Assembly (NCBI GenBank): GCA_030737875.1
Contig: CM060912.1
Location: 131,511,993-131,575,992 of the forward strand
Source: Allium sativum
Lineage: Eukaryota; Streptophyta; Magnoliopsida; Asparagales; Amaryllidaceae
Length of the DNA stretch: 64,000 nt
Reading direction: 5' to 3'
In this document: piece by piece, positions 1 through 11,710 of the stretch
Position numbering within the stretch: position 1 is the first letter of the stretch
Layout: each line of letters begins with the position of its first letter
Position numbers and translations under genes: made by a program
Notes under the pieces: generated by a model
Told to the model about the DNA's origin: nothing
The model's input: the letters and a program-made list of their open reading frames with translations, nothing else
Databases searched by the model: none

Positions 1-9
1 TAATACCAA
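1..9 (-). other. Primer-binding site, partial (element H)
   Basis: Read on the minus strand this is TGGTATTA, the start of a primer-binding site for initiator tRNA-Met (TGGTATCAGAGC) with one substitution. It lies two bases beyond the LTR end at position 11, as expected for a Ty3/gypsy element whose interior continues to the left of the window. It fixes the orientation of the LTR at 11-2790. Confidence 0.7.
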
Positions 10-10
10 A

Positions 11-2790
11 TGTAACACCTCACATTCCTTAATGTTACCCATATGAGGATTTCATTAAGAAAATATGGAGCATTGTAGGTATAAAGACATAAAACATCAC
101 GAAGACCAAGATTTCACAAGAGATAAAATAATAAATTATAGTGAAAGAAGATAATTTCATTTTAAATACAAAACCATCTTTATTTCGATTAACCAAATAG
201 TTACAAAATGTCATGTCTCCAAATCTCAATCAAAACAACATTAGAGTTAAAAATAATATTATTATTCCCTAAACAATCAAAAAGTTACAACCTAACCTTG
301 GAAAGAAAAAAGGAAGTAATTCGTCTTTTTCAGAAAATATTCACGACTAAATCAGCAAAGAAATCTAAACTATACACTTTGTCCCTATAAGCCTATGGGA
401 AAGAAAAGATAAAGGAAGAAAGGTAATGGTCCAGACATAAAGCCTAGTGAGCTGCTTTGATTACTAAGATAACTACTAAGCTAAGCGAAAAATAGATAAA
501 CAGTAGTTCTAGTGTGACAAAAAGGGTAAGTGTCTGCGCATATCTAAAGATATACATTAACTAATATGAGTTCGCATAAAGGATTGACTATTCTTATCCA
601 AATGACAATGATGATAATATTGATCATACTAACACTGACTGACTGTTTTGTACTTCTACAACTTCGAATACAAATAAATAATTAGGAAGGAATTTCCTAA
701 TACTACCCATCATCGGATACTTTACCAAGTTGTGTATAACCTATACCATCTATGGAATTCGCGGTCATCAATTTTCGAACCCGTCAACTAAAAAGACACA
801 ACATTAATCACATGTGTTACAACGTCTTATCTTCCCCATTCATAACGATGCATGCTCATTGTCTGCCAAAATGTGCCTGTACCTACCTCGTTTGAACCAC
901 ATATTATACAATTTAGTATAAGAATGCCTTAGCCTCTAAATAGTGCAAAACTCCGCGATAACTAGGGAATACTAACTGATATGGGTTCCTACACAAAAAT
1001 GCACTTGACACAAGTCACTGCCAGTCTTTTTCCCCAATTTATAACTAGGATTTCTACGAGCCCCTTATGTCCAGCTGGAACCGATCCCGTTTATTTTAGC
1101 TTATTAATCTATCAATTTTAACTTAATCCATTAAGTTCATTAATAATCCTAATATATCCATGTGTTATATTCCTAGATTGTAATTAACATTTCTAAATAA
1201 ACGTAATCTTTTTATACAACCTTTCCCTATGTCACTTAATGTCCAATTAAGTCCAGTTTATTACTGCTAACATGTTTTCCATTTACAAGTTAATTAATGT
1301 CCTATTAAGTGCAATTCATTCCAAATTACATGTTTTCCAAATGCATGTTACTCAATGTCCAAATAAGTGCAATTCATTCGATTCAGAAATTTGAATATTC
1401 TTTAATTAAGGTTTATCCCAATTTACGATCCATTATCTGAATATAATACTCATTAATTTCTAACATCCCCAAAATCCCCTTTTTATTAAATTTCATTATC
1501 TTCCAAATTGCAATTCATCCGTATATTGCAATACCTATCCAACTTCATCATTTTCCCAATATTGCAATTCGTTTGTTGATTATTTATTTTAATCAAATTT
1601 CAACAAGCCTCTTTCATACTCATTTTCATTATTGTATAAAATTTCACAAATCCCCGATCGTTCCTTCTTATACATTTTCTTATTAATTTCCAATTGCATT
1701 ATTAATGTCCCATCTCATGTTTTAACCCAATTTGCGCAAAAATATGAACAGATGAATGGTTTAAGCTAAAAAGGCCGAAAATAAGCCTCAAAAATAAAAA
1801 GGAAATGGCCTAGGCTCAGATGGAAAGAAATAGACCTAAAATAAAAATAGGGATAATTACAGAACTGCAATAAAATTTCAAATGAAGAACAAAGTTGTAG
1901 ATAACTGAAATAAATTACAGTAATGGATTTACTAAAATAGAAAAAAGGGAAGAACAAAAACAAAAATTAGATCTAAAAGAATTATTTACAGAGAAGAATC
2001 AGGGACAACTGGATCTATAAATAAACAACAAATGAATTAGATCTGTGTATAATTATAGAAGGATTTAGATCTGAAACACTGTAGCAACTATTATATAAAT
2101 TTTAACCTCAACTTGGAAGAATCTTGTAATCAAAGGGATACTCACAAAAATTGAACAAATCCAATAAGCCTTTATAGATCCTCTCTATTTATGAATATCC
2201 CCAAGAAATCTATATAGAACCTAGCCTCAAGACTCCATAAAAAATCTATTTGAGAAGAGAGTTATTTGATAGAGCTAGAGAAATGGAGTAGTGAAGATTA
2301 GGTTAGGTTTTGAAGGCTATTAAAATAGAGTTAGGGTGTCCAGGTTCATTGGATTTTAGGTTTGGATTTTAGGCCATTAGATTAGTAGAAAGACCTAGAA
2401 GAAAAACCCAAAACATAGCCCAATCGATCGAGATCGTGCCTGTAAACAACGTTGCCAGGCCACAACCTAGGTCAACCCAACCTCATGTGGGTCGACACAA
2501 GGGTCTACCACTAGGGTCTTGGGTTCACCTGGGGGCAGACCTAGCTTAAAGTTATATATTTTTTCTTCAAATTTTTGTTAAATATTTAAATGGCTATAAC
2601 TTCTTTGTTTTAAGTTTGATTTCAGCAAACCAAATATCTATCTTAACTAGAATATCGTAGTGGACTAATGGTGCAACCCCTGTTGCCTAATTTTCAATAT
2701 TTTTCTGATTAATATTTATTTTACCAATTTATTCCTAAATTAATTATTACATTAATTAATTAATCTTTGTTAAAAATTCAGGATGTTACA
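11..2790 (-). mobile_element. Family-1 LTR (H), 5' LTR of a minus-strand Ty3/gypsy element
   Basis: The unit begins TGTAACACC at 11 and ends GATGTTACA at 2790. The left end matches the 3' ends of LTRs C and D in reverse complement (TGTAACACC, then a block containing ATTAATGT). The right end, reverse complemented, carries the family block with GGTTGCACCATTAG, equivalent to GGTTGCGCCATTGC in C. The GGGTCGAC-rich stretch at 2460-2540 is also shared with C, D, G and I. The interior lies off the window to the left. H sits inside element I, so it is the younger of the two. No gene is seen in it; the short ORFs are chance. Confidence 0.75.
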
Positions 2791-3294
2791 CTTATGAATG
2801 GTATTATATGATTGAAACATGTTATTAGAACGTGTTATGTTTGATTGATGCAACTGGATGCAAGTGTATGCAAATGGATGCATATACATACACTAAGCAT
2901 TATTTAGGATCAGCGGATAGGACACTTACATATGCATATAAATATGTACGTATTTTATCTATTTCTATGGTTGTAATACATTGTTGTTGCATATGAGTGA
3001 TGATTGAAGACGCATATAGAACTTTCTATTACCACTAGGATTTTTGCATACATTTGGATGTATTACACAAATATGATTGCATAAAAAGGAGGTCAACTGA
3101 ATCAGTAAACCGCCTAATCTTTTGCAGTAGTTAGGGTCATATACACCACGTTATTGGATAAATACATAAATCAAATTAAAAATAAGGAAAATGGTTGCTA
3201 ATGGATGATGGTTGAGTAGATGGATGTAGATACTTGTGTATAAACACTTATCTTATTCTCCTACCTTAGAAATTTCGGGCACGAGGAGGGAGGA
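2791..3294 (+). mobile_element. 3' end of the interior of family-1 element I
   Basis: This stretch aligns with the last 500 bases of the interior of array G (58600-59095). Shared blocks are GAAACATGTTAT, GCATATACA, the box GGAGGTCAAC..GAATCAGTA..ACCGCCT (3088-3115 against 58888-58915), GATGGTTGAGTAGAT and the AAATTTCG run before the polypurine tract. It is therefore the 3' part of a plus-strand element, cut on its left by insertion of H. The polypurine tract is the degraded GAGGAGGGAGGA at 3283-3294. It holds no coding region. Confidence 0.7.
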
Positions 3295-5611
3295 TGAAAC
3301 AACTCAAATTCTAACACAGAGAAATCAATAAATTAATTAATTTATTAATTAATTAATTGTGAAATTTTGGGAATTTGGCAATGGGATTGCATCTTAGGTC
3401 CGTTATGATTTTTTTTGTTCAGATGCATATTTGGTTTGCATAAAACAGACTAAAGCGAAGGAGTTATGGCAATTTAAAGTTTGAATTCAAATCATATTAT
3501 AAAAATAGAAATAAACAAAAAATATGCAACCGCTACATAGGACGATCCAACAACAAACTGGGTCACTCATGTTGTAAGTGGCTCGACCCATGTTCAACCT
3601 AGCTGGGGTGTGGGTCAACCCATGTCGTGCTTGGCACAATTTTGTGCCAGCCGTGAAATTGATGGACTTTAGACTATTCAGGGCTGATGTGTTTTGTTTT
3701 GACTTGCTGATGTGGTTACTCCGGATTGACCCAAGGATATGGTAGGTTCATATTTAAAACGCAAATCTAACGACTGAGGCCTTCTGCTCCACCTATAAAT
3801 AAACCTCCAACCCCTCTCCATTTCTCCATAACACATCTCCTCCCATCCTAGGCTAGTCTTCTTCTGAAGACCGACCGCCCTAATTCTATATTTTAGGCTA
3901 GTCTTCTTTTTGGAGATAGGCTACCTTAATTTTAAATTATAGGGGATTGAGATTAAATAAAAATATATTCTATTTTATTTTCTTCTATCGGTTCTTCTGG
4001 GCCATAAGGAAAGCTTTTTGTAGTGAATTTTATTATTACTTAGATTTCTGATTTAGTTTGGGTAAGTAGCAAAAATAGTAGTTGTGGTTTTGTTTATAGT
4101 TCTTTTACTTATAGTTTATTTATAGTTTTTGTCCATTCCTATTTTTTGTAGTTTCTTTCTTTAAATTGTTTCTATAATTTTTCTATCTTCTCTTACAATC
4201 ATTGTTTGATTAATATTTAATTTAATGTAAGTAATATTCTTAATCTCCTTTTATTTTTCTGATTTTTGGGAAATCTGATTAAATTGGAATAATGTAATAA
4301 AAAATTGGGTAATTTTAGGGCTAATCTGACATATGTTGAAACTATAAATTGGATTGAGAATAGACAAACTAAATAAGGTTTGCAAAATGGCTATGGTACA
4401 AGTCATGAATGAAAAATGAATTGCAATATATATTTCCATGAATACAATAAATTGGGGAATCATAATAAACAAATATGGTTTATTTGTAGATATGAATTTG
4501 ACTTGGACTGTAAATAAGACAATTTTGCTTCACATGAAAATTAACTTAAAATGGTATTAAGTTATAAGCCAAAAACTATATTATTCTATGGTATTCTAAG
4601 GGGCCTTATGATTTTGCGTTAATTGATAAATCTATAAGTCCTATATAAGTTGGCTTTCAACAATAGTAATAAATAATATTTTATGGTGGCCTTATGATTA
4701 GGTGATATTCTATGGTAGCCTTGTGATTATGCGATATTCAGTGGGGCCTTGTGATGAGACATCATTCTATTGTAAATGAATGAACTGTTAGGCTTAATAT
4801 GTGTTAAACTTTTTTGTGAGAGAAATAATAACAAATGTTGAACTTAAAATAACATTATGTTAAGAGCCTAATTGCATGGTTAATTTATAGTTTCTATCAG
4901 GGACCAAATCAATGGGGATTTGGGTCGAGTATTACTTATTTGTTGGGGATCCGTACCAGATAGCATACCTTTTTATCACATATGGTCTCATTAGGTGGCA
5001 AGGACACACACCTTTCTGTGCTAAGCTATAAGTTGGTCCAAAACGGAGGTGGGTACAAGTGCGTTCTGCCGGGTCAATGTGCATGCATTGATCCAACAAA
5101 AGAACATAAAACATTGTAATACCAATGATTAATGCTATGTCTATAGTTGATGGTTAAGCCTGATAAGCCCAACGCCCACAGTAGTCTTAGGTTACCACTC
5201 TATGGTAATTACTGTTGATCGATTAGTAGTGTTAGTAAAATATTCCTAATTATTATGCTCTGAAATAGGTAGAAGTGCAAACTATCAAATGTGAATGAGG
5301 ACAGTCAACCCTATTTGTAACTCTTTATGTCATCCTATATGTTCACTTTAGGTGTGCACAGACACTTACTTTATCTGACACTAGAACTACTGTTTATCTA
5401 TTTCCGTTACTTATCAATCGTGCTAGTAATCTCAAAAGCTCAGCAGACTTTATGTCTGACCCATTTTCCTTCTTTCTTCTACTTTGTTTTATTTTATGTA
5501 TGTCTTGTGAATTTAAGTTTCAATGATGCATTTCTATCTTTATAACTATAAGCTTCATATTCCTTAGGGAAACACTATTTTGGGTAATGTTAAGAGGTGT
5601 GGGGTGTTCCA
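3295..5611 (+). mobile_element. Family-1 3' LTR of element I
   Basis: It starts TGAAACAACTC just after the polypurine tract and ends GGTGTGGGGTGTTCCA, a decayed form of the GAGGTGGGGTGTTACA end of array G. Internally it keeps the family order: a TTGCATC block near 3380, repeated GGGTC-GACC motifs near 3560-3640, then a TATA box (3794). The decay of both terminal motifs makes it one of the oldest family-1 copies here. The bases after it (ATTCC, 5612-5616) would be its target duplication, but the left partner is outside the window. Confidence 0.7.
3794..3801 (+). promoter_or_regulatory. TATA box in LTR I
   Basis: TATAAATA in the context CACCTATAAATAAAC, about 500 bases into the LTR and followed by a pyrimidine-rich leader. 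The same context recurs at 32379 and a TATA box occurs at the equivalent place in C and G, which supports a true LTR promoter. Confidence 0.5.
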
Positions 5612-5643
5612 ATTCCATTCTTTAGAATTGGACGAAGCACCTT
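5612..5643 (-). pseudogene. Fragment 3 of a split open reading frame (host or older element)
   Basis: Neither LTR I nor solo LTR A covers this short stretch. Read on the minus strand after 11546-11710, with one copy of the ACCTT duplication, it continues the same open frame and encodes KVLRPILKNG. See 11546-11710 for the main part. I do not recognise the product. Confidence 0.45.
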
Positions 5644-7899
5644 TGTAACGACCCAGTGATTTTCGGCCTCGAAAATCGACATAAATACCTTTACTGTATC
5701 TCATGCCGACCTTTCGAACCCCGAGAACACCGGATTGTTAATGAAAGAATTTAGAGGGTGAGATAAGAAAGAAAGAAATATAGGAATAGAAGAAGAAGAA
5801 GATCACAACACAGAGTCTCACATCGCAGCGGAACAAAATATAATATAGAAATAAATCTTTATTTAAAGCATTAAATAAAACTTACATCATCAGAGTACAT
5901 CATCATCACTGGACAGTTCTAATAATCTGCCCTTATATACAACACAGCGGAATAATATCATACGTCTGAACTCTTCCAGTCCGTCTCTTCATAGCTTTCG
6001 AACCTGAACCTGTACATTCCGGGCTAACCCGAGCATTTACAAAACACTGGGTCAGTCTGGTGAACCAGAGTGAGATAAACTCGCACAGTATTTAAGGTAG
6101 ATCATCCAATCTTGATTTTAAAGTTCAAAATCTTTTCATAAGAAAATGATAATCGTAAGACCGAATCCGACATAAACACGGACGGTTTTTATCTTACGAT
6201 AACCCAAACAGTTTTTTTTGAAAACAATAGCTTCTCTGATATTATAATAATGTCTAAATACAAGTAAATAACAATCTAGTGGAACGCTTGCATCTCACGC
6301 TCCACATATATAGTATACAATCAAAACCGCAGGCGCTTATTGGAGATTGGATTCCAACTCTGACAAGGTATGGGACCACCAGCCGATCGTGTATCTCTAG
6401 AGACGAATACACTGGGTTCAACAAGAACGTCTTGCAACCCAGCCCTCACATGACCGACCACTCATTTCGCTTGAGTGTATCGAATGTATATCACCGACGG
6501 TTGGGATCAGCAATCGCCTCCCGAAAAGGGACAGCATCGAATATAGATTAAAGAAACAAATGGAATTCCTCTAGATAGGTGATCATGCACCCTAATGGGA
6601 GCGACCCACATAGCCATGCTGCCTGCCCGATTTTTGTCATCTTCCGGTTGATGAGGCTTGAGGTCAGAATTTCCTTTGAACCTTTGATCATCATTCACTT
6701 TGAATGCCACATCGTCAGATCCATCAGATATCACTAATTGACGTCCACAAAAATACCCTAGTGGTTAAGCTAAGAGAACCGTCGTCCTCCGCCACCAACT
6801 ATAGTACGTTTGAAGAAATCAACGTACGTAAGTCCTTTGGAAATACTCTGTCAGACACTCGTCCATACAATTCGCCCAGGAACAGGATGAACCGAAGGCA
6901 CTCTCCTACTTCATCCTAGGAATCACCCTATGGATCAGTAGCGAGAAGTCCTTGCAATCCGTTGATTTCAAATCACGACAGAATCATTGTTGAAATATCT
7001 CCAACCGCTAAACCAGAGAAATTCAATCAGTGGTTCTTCCGCTCTTGAAGATCAACGGTCTTCAATTTCTCTATCTTCACAAATCTTCTTTCACGTATTC
7101 GCTGGTCGGAATGGTTTTCGAATATAAATTCGATCCCGACCTTTCCGAACCAACGATCGTATAGGTCAGATTTTGATAGTCGGTGATTTAACTATCAAAT
7201 AAATAAACAGGTGTGCAAACAACGATATTATTTCCAAATGGAAATTCTATCGACCAATCATCATTCAATGTTTTATTTCTTTTTAGATTAAATTATCCCC
7301 GACTTAGTCATTTCCCATTTATATAAATATACATAAATCCTTTTTTCCTACATTTAGAAAATACTTGATTAACATTGGGCATTTCTATAATTTACTTCTT
7401 TTGCTTATTTCTATAAACATTTATGATCTTTACTTTGAAAACATTTCCCAACTTCTTCATTTGCTTTAAAACCAATGTTTAAATAAAACATCACTCAGCC
7501 AATTTAACTCCTTTCACTCATTGGCTCAATTTACTTGAGCAATCTTCACCACCCAACCTTACTCATCCTTAGTTAAAAACGAAGCCAATCAAGTTGGGGT
7601 ATAATTACCTCTCAGACCTTAATTGGACAACATTTCCAACCTCGAAATAAACAAGGTTCATCTTCAAAATCTTTAACAACTTCCTTTCGAATTACCATAC
7701 TCAATTTATCATTCTTTCGGATAAAACTGTATTCGATAATCTTTCTCTTGCGAAGAAACTATATCCAATTAACTATATCTTCGAATAACTGGTATTTGAT
7801 TTAACTCAACTCTAAGATAAACTATGTTTGATAACTCTACTTCAAATAAGTGATCTTTGATTAATTCCTTTTTACTTACTCTGTTCAATTCACTACTAC

Positions 7900-8170
7900 T
7901 CGATTTAACTCAAACCTGATTAACCCCATTTGAATAACTCTAATTCGATTTAATTCCAATCAATTTACTTTAATTGATTAACCATAACTGGTTAACTCTA
8001 CCTGACTAACTCCACCTGATTTACTCCAACTGGTTACTCTAACTGATTAACTCTAACTGGTTAACTCTACTCAACTAACTCGACTTATTTAACTAAATTT
8101 GGCCAACTTGACCTAATTAACTCAACTTTGACTAACTCGATTTAATTAACTTATCGATTTACTACTATTT
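7900..8170. repeat. Short-period degenerate repeat in LTR A
   Basis: Roughly 12-16 base units built on AACTGGTTAACTC, CTGATTAACTC and GACTAACTC repeat for about 270 bases. They resemble the GGTTAA/TTAACC-rich arrays in the family-1 leaders. They do not code. Confidence 0.6.
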
Positions 8171-8931
8171 GATTTAACACCATTCGCTCGACTCTAGATC
8201 ACAATGGTTACGCCTGATTCCCTCAGGAAACATCTGACCGCCGTAGGCTATCTGCGGCCCTGTGAATTTCGCTAGCAGCCTTATGAAATGGTACTTATCT
8301 TTAATAACTAGGTTTGACTAACTCTGTCTCAAATAACTATATATGATCGATTCAAATTTAATAACAATTATTCAATTTAATCCTAACTCGATTAACTGGA
8401 TACTAAAATCCTTATTTCTCTTTAAAACTTATTCAAAATAATATACTTAAACTTATCTTAATTATGAATAAATTTATATATTTCATAAGGTTCGATCCAC
8501 TTGATAAAAATTCATGATTCTCTGGTACGCAAGGTGATACCAAATTACTCAACCACTATTGTCACTGGTTAAACCAATCAAACGTTGAATTTCAATTCAA
8601 CTGTTCATCAATCAAATCAATTGCCCAACCCAACTGTTTCCTTTATCTGGTAATAAAGGACGACCCTCAATCAACAACCAGATCATGCAAACAATTCACA
8701 TAATTTCAAACACGATTATTTCATAAACGTGTAAATCAAGGAGAATTTCCTTTATTGGATTTAATCGTTAAAAATAACGATTCTATAATTCCCTGAATTC
8801 AAACAACCGTTTAAATTCCAATTTCAAATCAACCAGATATAACTAGCAGACAGTCATTTCTAGCAACCAGAGTACATAAAACAAGAACCCAATTTATATC
8901 AAATATAAACGGGAGAAACTGAGTGAGGTTA

Positions 8932-8939
8932 ACTTACCT
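8932..8939 (-). promoter_or_regulatory. Candidate 5' splice site in LTR A
   Basis: On the minus strand AGGTAAGT matches the plant donor consensus AG|GTAAGT. The equivalent place in B (25569-25576) has AGGTGAGT, and both are followed by a conserved TTAA..CTCACTCAG. This could be a donor of an intron in the LTR transcript; no matching acceptor was settled. Confidence 0.3.
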
Positions 8940-9479
8940 TTGATTCTCACTGTCGCCAGCTTCTTTCCGATTTTGTTCTGCTTGTCATTATGATCGTAAC
9001 ACGAGTTATTCTGCCCATTTCTGTTCATATACGAACGAGTTATAAATTTTTAAATATTAACGCCTTTAAATTAATTAAATCCTTAGATATAAATTAAATA
9101 AACTAATCCAATTTTTAATTTCGCCAAATACCCTTTGTACAACCCCTACTAAATTCTTTAATCCCTATATTTTACGTTGTGGTTTTATTTAAAATAATAA
9201 ACACTAATCACATGTGGTAAGACTGGATTATATTAAACACATAATTACATTTTAAATAGATTAACCTAAGTAACATGACCAATTAGACCCGCAAAGTAAT
9301 GATATGAGATGGTTTTAACTTCTCATCAATTAGGTTAACTCATCTTAAATAAATAGTCCTTAATTAAACAACTAATACTAACTTAAGCCTACACCTAAAC
9401 TAAATATATATATTAGATTTGCAAAACTAGGCCTTACCTTAACCTGTTCAGCCCATCCGAATTAAACTAGGCCCGCCTC

Positions 9480-9790
9480 CCTTTTCCTTTTAACCCTAAA
9501 ACATCGGCTCCTCTTTCATTTTCTTTCATAACGTAGCCGCCAACAAGAATCTCCGGAGCAAAAGAAAATGGAAACCCTCCACCTTAAACCCTTGGCGCCG
9601 ACGCTTCTTACCACCAGATCCCACACCCTGCCCTCACCAGAGGCGCTGCCGTCCACAGCTTCCATCCCGACCCCTTTTCTCCTGACCAGTAACCCCAGGC
9701 TTCACCAAACCCTAAAGCGCAACCCGAGACCGAACCCCGAATCCTAGTTCATCGATTTGCCCTTACCTTCCAGATAGGAAAGATCAAAGC
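9480..9790 (+). other. GC- and pyrimidine-rich island in LTR A resembling a plant gene 5' end
   Basis: Unlike the AT-rich surroundings, this segment is rich in C and T on the plus strand, contains AACCCTAAA (telo-box-like) and CCAAACCCTAAAG, and is followed by a long T-rich stretch (9790-11100) that looks like a plant intron. B has a similar C-rich island at 29410-29700, so it seems to be a family trait and not a capture unique to A. It lies antisense to the orientation inferred for A. No ORF in it is convincing. Confidence 0.35.
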
Positions 9791-11545
9791 TAAGTATTTT
9801 TTTCCAATATTTAATTTCTGTTTTGATGTTCTAGTTTGTTTTGAATCGGGTTTACTTTGTTGTATTGGTATGGATTTTTGCTGTGGCAACTAGCACACCC
9901 TGCTAGTGTATTTATACTTGCGAATGATCCCTGTTCATCTCGAATTGTTACATCCTCGTTTTAGATTTAGCTGTAACTAAATCCTAGGTTCTATCCTTCT
10001 CGTTTTAGCTGTGATGTAAGACCGAACTGTTGATGATTGACATATTGATGTTTGTGGTTACTTAGCAGAGATGTGTGAAAGTTTTTGTTAGATCTTCATG
10101 TACCATTTCTGTTCTAATATGCACATGGATCGAATTTTCCCCTATGTAGATTTGATTCAGTCATTAATTTGTTGAGAAATGTTCACTGTCTTGTCTTGTT
10201 CATATGGTACTATCTGAGGATTTCCTGTTAGATTTTTCCTCCATGTGCACTCCTGCTCAACTGTCCCTATGGTTTAGGCTATATATCTATAGATATTTCA
10301 CATGGTATTGTCTGCCATTACATTATTTTAATTCAATTTCAGATCTGCATTGTAATAGCAGAACGGCTATTCTATGTGATCTTCTGATTAAATATATAAC
10401 ATATATTATATGTTTTGATTGTATAAAGATTTGGTGGTACATTCTTATATTTTTCTTTCCTTGCTGTTCGAATTGTCTAAATGGATTGGATGGTGTAAAA
10501 TATGTTCTTTTTACTGTTTTGCATAGCTGTTATATTAGCTTTCTTTTTCTCCTGTTTTCATGTGGTATTTTCCTCTTTCAAAATCTTTTAACTATATATA
10601 TTTATATATACTAGCTATTAATAGCTGTCCTTTTCTTTTTCTTAGATTAATTAGGTGGTGGACAGTGGTGATGGAAACACCCTAAACAGTGAAGATTTGG
10701 GTTGGATTTTCATGTACTGGCATGATCAGATATAGATCTGGTGCATCCATTTACTTGTTCATCTCATTTGAGAGTTTTGAAATTGCATTGTAGATTTGAT
10801 GTATCATTTTTTTTCTCTTTTCATTTCAGCAGTGAATCTTGTTTATGAGATTTGGTCTGTAATATAAATATATTTATATCTGCTTTGATTTGTTCGAGCT
10901 ATATACATAGATTGGTTTTTCTCTATCTGTTCATCTTTGCATCTTTGCGGATTTTCTGTTGTATTTTCTTCTTTAATTGAATTTCAGTTTCTTGTGCAAA
11001 AGATGTCGCATTTGTTAACTGAGATTTTTTTTTCTGTATTAGTATCACTTTTTTTTTATATGTAAATAGTGCTTCCTTAAATTAGATAACATATGTTGAT
11101 ATCCAAATTTATAGTTACATTCAAAATTGTTTTCTCTTTATTAGTTTTAGGAAATAAATCTCCATATGTACAATTCACTCATGCCATAAAAATTAAAAAG
11201 TTTGGCTCGGACAAATTTGGAACCACAAACCACTAACTAACCTACTACACAAAAGATGATTTACAACGTAAATTAGTTCATTCTATTATCAGTTGGTACT
11301 AACACCTCTCTTAGCTCAAATGATGTTTTTCACTTCTCATATATATTTAAGCTCATTTTAAATCGCTCGTTCACCTTTATACAACAAATTCAGTATTTTC
11401 TAATATTCCAAAAACAAAATATTATTATATTATTAATATAATTTAAATATTCAAATAAAAATGTTCAAATCCAATTATTAAAATTCAAATCAATATATAA
11501 AATATTTCAAATAAATGGTCGGAAAATACGGGACATTACAACCTT

Positions 11546-11710
11546 CATACCAAAAATCAACCTCGGAGATATATCCTTATTGTCTTCTTCTTTGTCATCT
11601 GCTTTGTTTCTTTTCCATTCATCTTGTGGTAGTTTTTCTTCCATGAGGTTGCTCTCCTTGATTTCCTCAAGTCTGAGGATTTGATTATCCTCCATGAAGG
11701 CTTCCACTTC
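11546..11710 (-). pseudogene. Fragment 2 of a split open reading frame (host or older element)
   Basis: This is the main surviving part of a sequence broken by solo LTRs A and B. Taking one copy of each target duplication and ignoring both insertions, 31264-31276, 11541-11715 and 5612-5638 read as one continuous minus-strand frame of about 71 codons without a stop. The product is strongly charged: an acidic start (EIEVEAFMEDNQIL), a middle rich in K, E and D (KADDKEEDNKD) and a hydrophobic-basic end (PRLIFGMKVLRPILKNG). I do not recognise a family. It could be a host exon or part of an older transposon ORF. Chance openness over 215 bases of such A+G-rich sequence is possible. Confidence 0.45.

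Larger units (their letters stand above)
5644..11540 (-). mobile_element. Giant solo LTR A (family 2), 5.9 kb
   Basis: The unit runs from TGTAACGACCC at 5644 to GGGACATTACA at 11540 and is flanked by perfect 5-bp duplications ACCTT (5639-5643 and 11541-11545). Those duplications and the lack of any internal primer-binding site or second LTR make it a solo LTR left by LTR-LTR recombination. Its termini are imperfect inverted repeats of about 25 bp. The left end holds TGTACTCTGATG-like and AATAAA sequences on the minus strand, as at the 3' ends of D and of the LTR at 40992-46695, so I read it on the minus strand. It matches B over long stretches, such as AATCGCAGGCGC near 6325 and ACCTCTCAGACCTT near 7606. 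No gene is present. Confidence 0.75.

Noticed and set aside
3318..3360. AATTAATT palindromic run as a transposon end
   Set aside because: Simple AT repeat within LTR I; no duplication or paired inverted end nearby.
10204..10614. 136-codon ORF on the plus strand
   Set aside because: Hydrophobic product of T-rich DNA inside solo LTR A, absent from the matching part of B, with no family motif.
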